Origin: Staphylococcus arlettae
GTDB lineage: Bacteria > Bacillota > Bacilli > Staphylococcales > Staphylococcaceae
NCBI RefSeq assembly: GCF_002902345.1
Contig: NZ_PPQB01000022.1
Coordinates: forward strand, 78,816-142,815
Direction of reading: 5' to 3'
DNA: 64,000 nucleotides
The notes under the pieces are model-generated. The model did not search any database. It was not told where the DNA came from and saw only the letters and a list, made by a program, of their open reading frames with translations. Position numbers and translations under genes: made by a program. Every line of letters begins with the position of its first letter. Within the stretch, counting starts at the first letter, position 1. Positions 62,965 through 64,000 of the stretch are shown in pieces.

Positions 62965-63501
62965 ATGAATAAAAAACAAGAATTATTACAGCATGCAGCT
63001 ACAATTATTCAAGAAGAAGGTATGCAAAAATTAACAATGGATTACTTAGCTAAAAAAGCTAATATCACTAAAGGTGGTGTCTTATATCACTTCAATAATA
63101 AAGACACATTAATTCAAAAAATGAATGAAATGGCTATTGCAGATTTTGAACAAAGTATAGAACATCATATCTCCAAGTTGTCTGGGAATTATGTATTTAC
63201 CCGTGCTTATGTATTAACTACGCTAGATTATTTACGTCAATCATCAAACGCTCAATTAACTGCTGTGCTTATATCTTCGCAGGAAGACAAAAACAGCTTA
63301 CGATTATGGCAAAAAGTGGTGCAACAATGGTCAGCACGCTTTGCTCAAGATCAAGGAGATCCTGATGAAATCTTAAAATTACGTTTAATGAGTGATGGTT
63401 TATGGTTTACTATCATGTATGAAGAAGCTGATACCGCACAAATGGCTCATATAGAACGTATTATATTCGATATGTTAAATTCACTCGCTCAGGAGGAATA
63501 A
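62965..63501 (+). CDS. TetR-family regulator of an SMR efflux pair
   Basis: From ATG 62965 the protein has 178 residues. It has an N-terminal HTH (LTMDYLAKKANITKGGVLYHFNNKDTLIQKM) and a divergent ligand-binding domain. A weak GAGG lies upstream. It directly precedes two SMR genes; a small palindrome at 62925-62938 suits autoregulation. It probably senses cationic or lipophilic compounds exported by the pair. Confidence 0.9.
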   Translation: MNKKQELLQHAATIIQEEGMQKLTMDYLAKKANITKGGVLYHFNNKDTLIQKMNEMAIADFEQSIEHHISKLSGNYVFTRAYVLTTLDYLRQSSNAQLTAVLISSQEDKNSLRLWQKVVQQWSARFAQDQGDPDEILKLRLMSDGLWFTIMYEEADTAQMAHIERIIFDMLNSLAQEE

Positions 63502-63504
63502 GTG

Positions 63505-63813
63505 ATGGGAATTATTTATTTAGCAGGTGCCATTATTTCTGAAATTTTCGGTTCCACGATGTTAAAATTTAGCGCAATATCACGCAAGAAACTATCTGTT
63601 CTTGGTGTCATTGTCGGCTATCTTTTAGCATTTTATTTTTTGTCTTTAACAGTAATGTCGATTCCACTTAGTTTTACTTATGCAGCTTGGAGTGGTATTG
63701 GTACTGCTTTAACAGCGGCAGTAGGTTTTATTATTTTTAAAGAACGTATTCAACGTCAAACGATAATTGGTTTGATGTTACTTATTATCGGACTCATACT
63801 GTTGAGGCTTTAA
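63505..63813 (+). CDS. SMR-family multidrug efflux protein, subunit 1
   Basis: The 102-residue protein starts at ATG 63505, 8 bases from AGGAGG. It has four membrane helices and the conserved membrane-embedded Glu in IIYLAGAIISEIFGSTMLKFS, as in EmrE/EbrA/QacC. SMR pairs in tandem usually form heterodimers. A second SMR gene begins 13 bases downstream. The likely substrates are quaternary ammonium compounds or dyes. Confidence 0.9.
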   Translation: MGIIYLAGAIISEIFGSTMLKFSAISRKKLSVLGVIVGYLLAFYFLSLTVMSIPLSFTYAAWSGIGTALTAAVGFIIFKERIQRQTIIGLMLLIIGLILLRL

Positions 63814-63826
63814 GGAGGTATTGTAC

Positions 63827-64000
63827 ATGCAAGGTTATCTTTATTTATTATTATCTATTGGTTTTGAAATTTTTGGTACTTCAATGTTGAAGTTATCCTC
63901 AGGATTCACCAATGTCATTCCAAGCATAATATTAATTATTAGCTTCGGTATCGCATTTATCTTTTTATTATTTTCTTTAAAAACATTACCTTTAAGCAAA
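63827..64000 (+). CDS. SMR-family multidrug efflux protein, subunit 2 (cut by window end)
   Basis: The frame from ATG 63827 (behind AAGGAGG) encodes MQGYLYLLLSIGFEIFGTSM, LKLSSGFTNVIPSIILII and on to the window edge. The conserved Glu in FEIFGTSMLKLS marks it as an SMR protein. Only the first 58 codons are visible. It probably forms a heterodimer with the first subunit, as in EbrAB or YkkCD. Confidence 0.88.
   Translation, partial: MQGYLYLLLSIGFEIFGTSMLKLSSGFTNVIPSIILIISFGIAFIFLLFSLKTLPLSK

Noticed and set aside
1-64000. CRISPR arrays, rRNA and tRNA genes, complete insertion sequences
   Set aside because: I saw no regularly spaced repeats, no tRNA-like cloverleaf with a CCA-adjacent terminator, no rRNA signatures and no transposase or integrase ORF.

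Overview
The window looks like chromosome of a low-GC coagulase-negative Staphylococcus. It carries the staphylococcal block parB - mscS - DUF951 - ychF - rpsF - ssb - rpsR, the T-box controlled metI-metC-metF-metE operon, and a chromosomal blaI-blaR1-blaZ locus with no transposon around it. An intrinsic bla locus of that kind, plus dispersed intergenic repeats of the type seen in novobiocin-resistant species, suggests the S. saprophyticus group. S. arlettae, which has a chromosomal blaARL locus, is the best guess. The species call is inference; the genus call is firm.

Layout. 0-10 kb: MocR/PdxR-type regulator divergent from a LysE-family exporter, a two-gene ABC exporter, the bla locus, a MaoC-like protein and glutamate dehydrogenase. 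10-22.9 kb: small accessory and metabolic genes (azoreductase with a WYL regulator, extra signal peptidase I, VOC and SRPBCC proteins, epoxide hydrolase, poly-gamma-glutamate-hydrolase-like protein, CHAP protein, LOG protein with a kinase, GNAT, and a LytTR/DUF3021/DUF4188 operon). 23-25 kb: a membrane protein, an unlisted Fst-type type I toxin-antitoxin locus and an NYN-domain gene broken by one in-frame stop. 25-39 kb: the core operon rpsF-ssb-rpsR, split between ssb and rpsR by a nonribosomal peptide synthetase (NRPS) operon. 39-54.6 kb: GH25 lysozyme, ychF-DUF951-mscS, an acetylesterase, a citrate transporter gene interrupted by one TGA, a small frameshifted membrane gene, a melibiose/alpha-galactoside operon, flavohaemoglobin, an SDR and parB. 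54.6-62.2 kb: the methionine operon. 62.2-64 kb: a TM2 protein and a TetR-SMR-SMR efflux operon cut by the window edge.

The most striking system is the NRPS operon at 25.6-37.7 kb. One 3519-residue protein reads C-A-T-C-A-T-C-A-T-R, followed by an Sfp-type phosphopantetheinyl transferase and a type II thioesterase. The binding-pocket residues I read out are DVWHLSLIEK, DVWHLSLIEK and DVWHLTLIEK, closest to the known serine code DVWHLSLIDK. With an N-terminal C domain that has no upstream carrier protein and a terminal NAD(P)H reductase domain, the prediction is an N-acylated tri-serine-like peptide aldehyde or a cyclised or reduced derivative. This differs from the two-module aureusimine synthetase AusA. 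The operon sits inside a normally contiguous ribosomal/SSB operon. ssb now has its own terminator, and rpsR has a consensus-like promoter of its own and is no longer directly behind the S6:S18 leader upstream of rpsF.

I see no rRNA, tRNA, CRISPR array, intact transposase or integrase. Two otherwise well-preserved genes (NYN, citrate transporter) each carry one in-frame stop, and one small gene appears to have lost one C in a C run. These could be recent pseudogenes or base-call errors.
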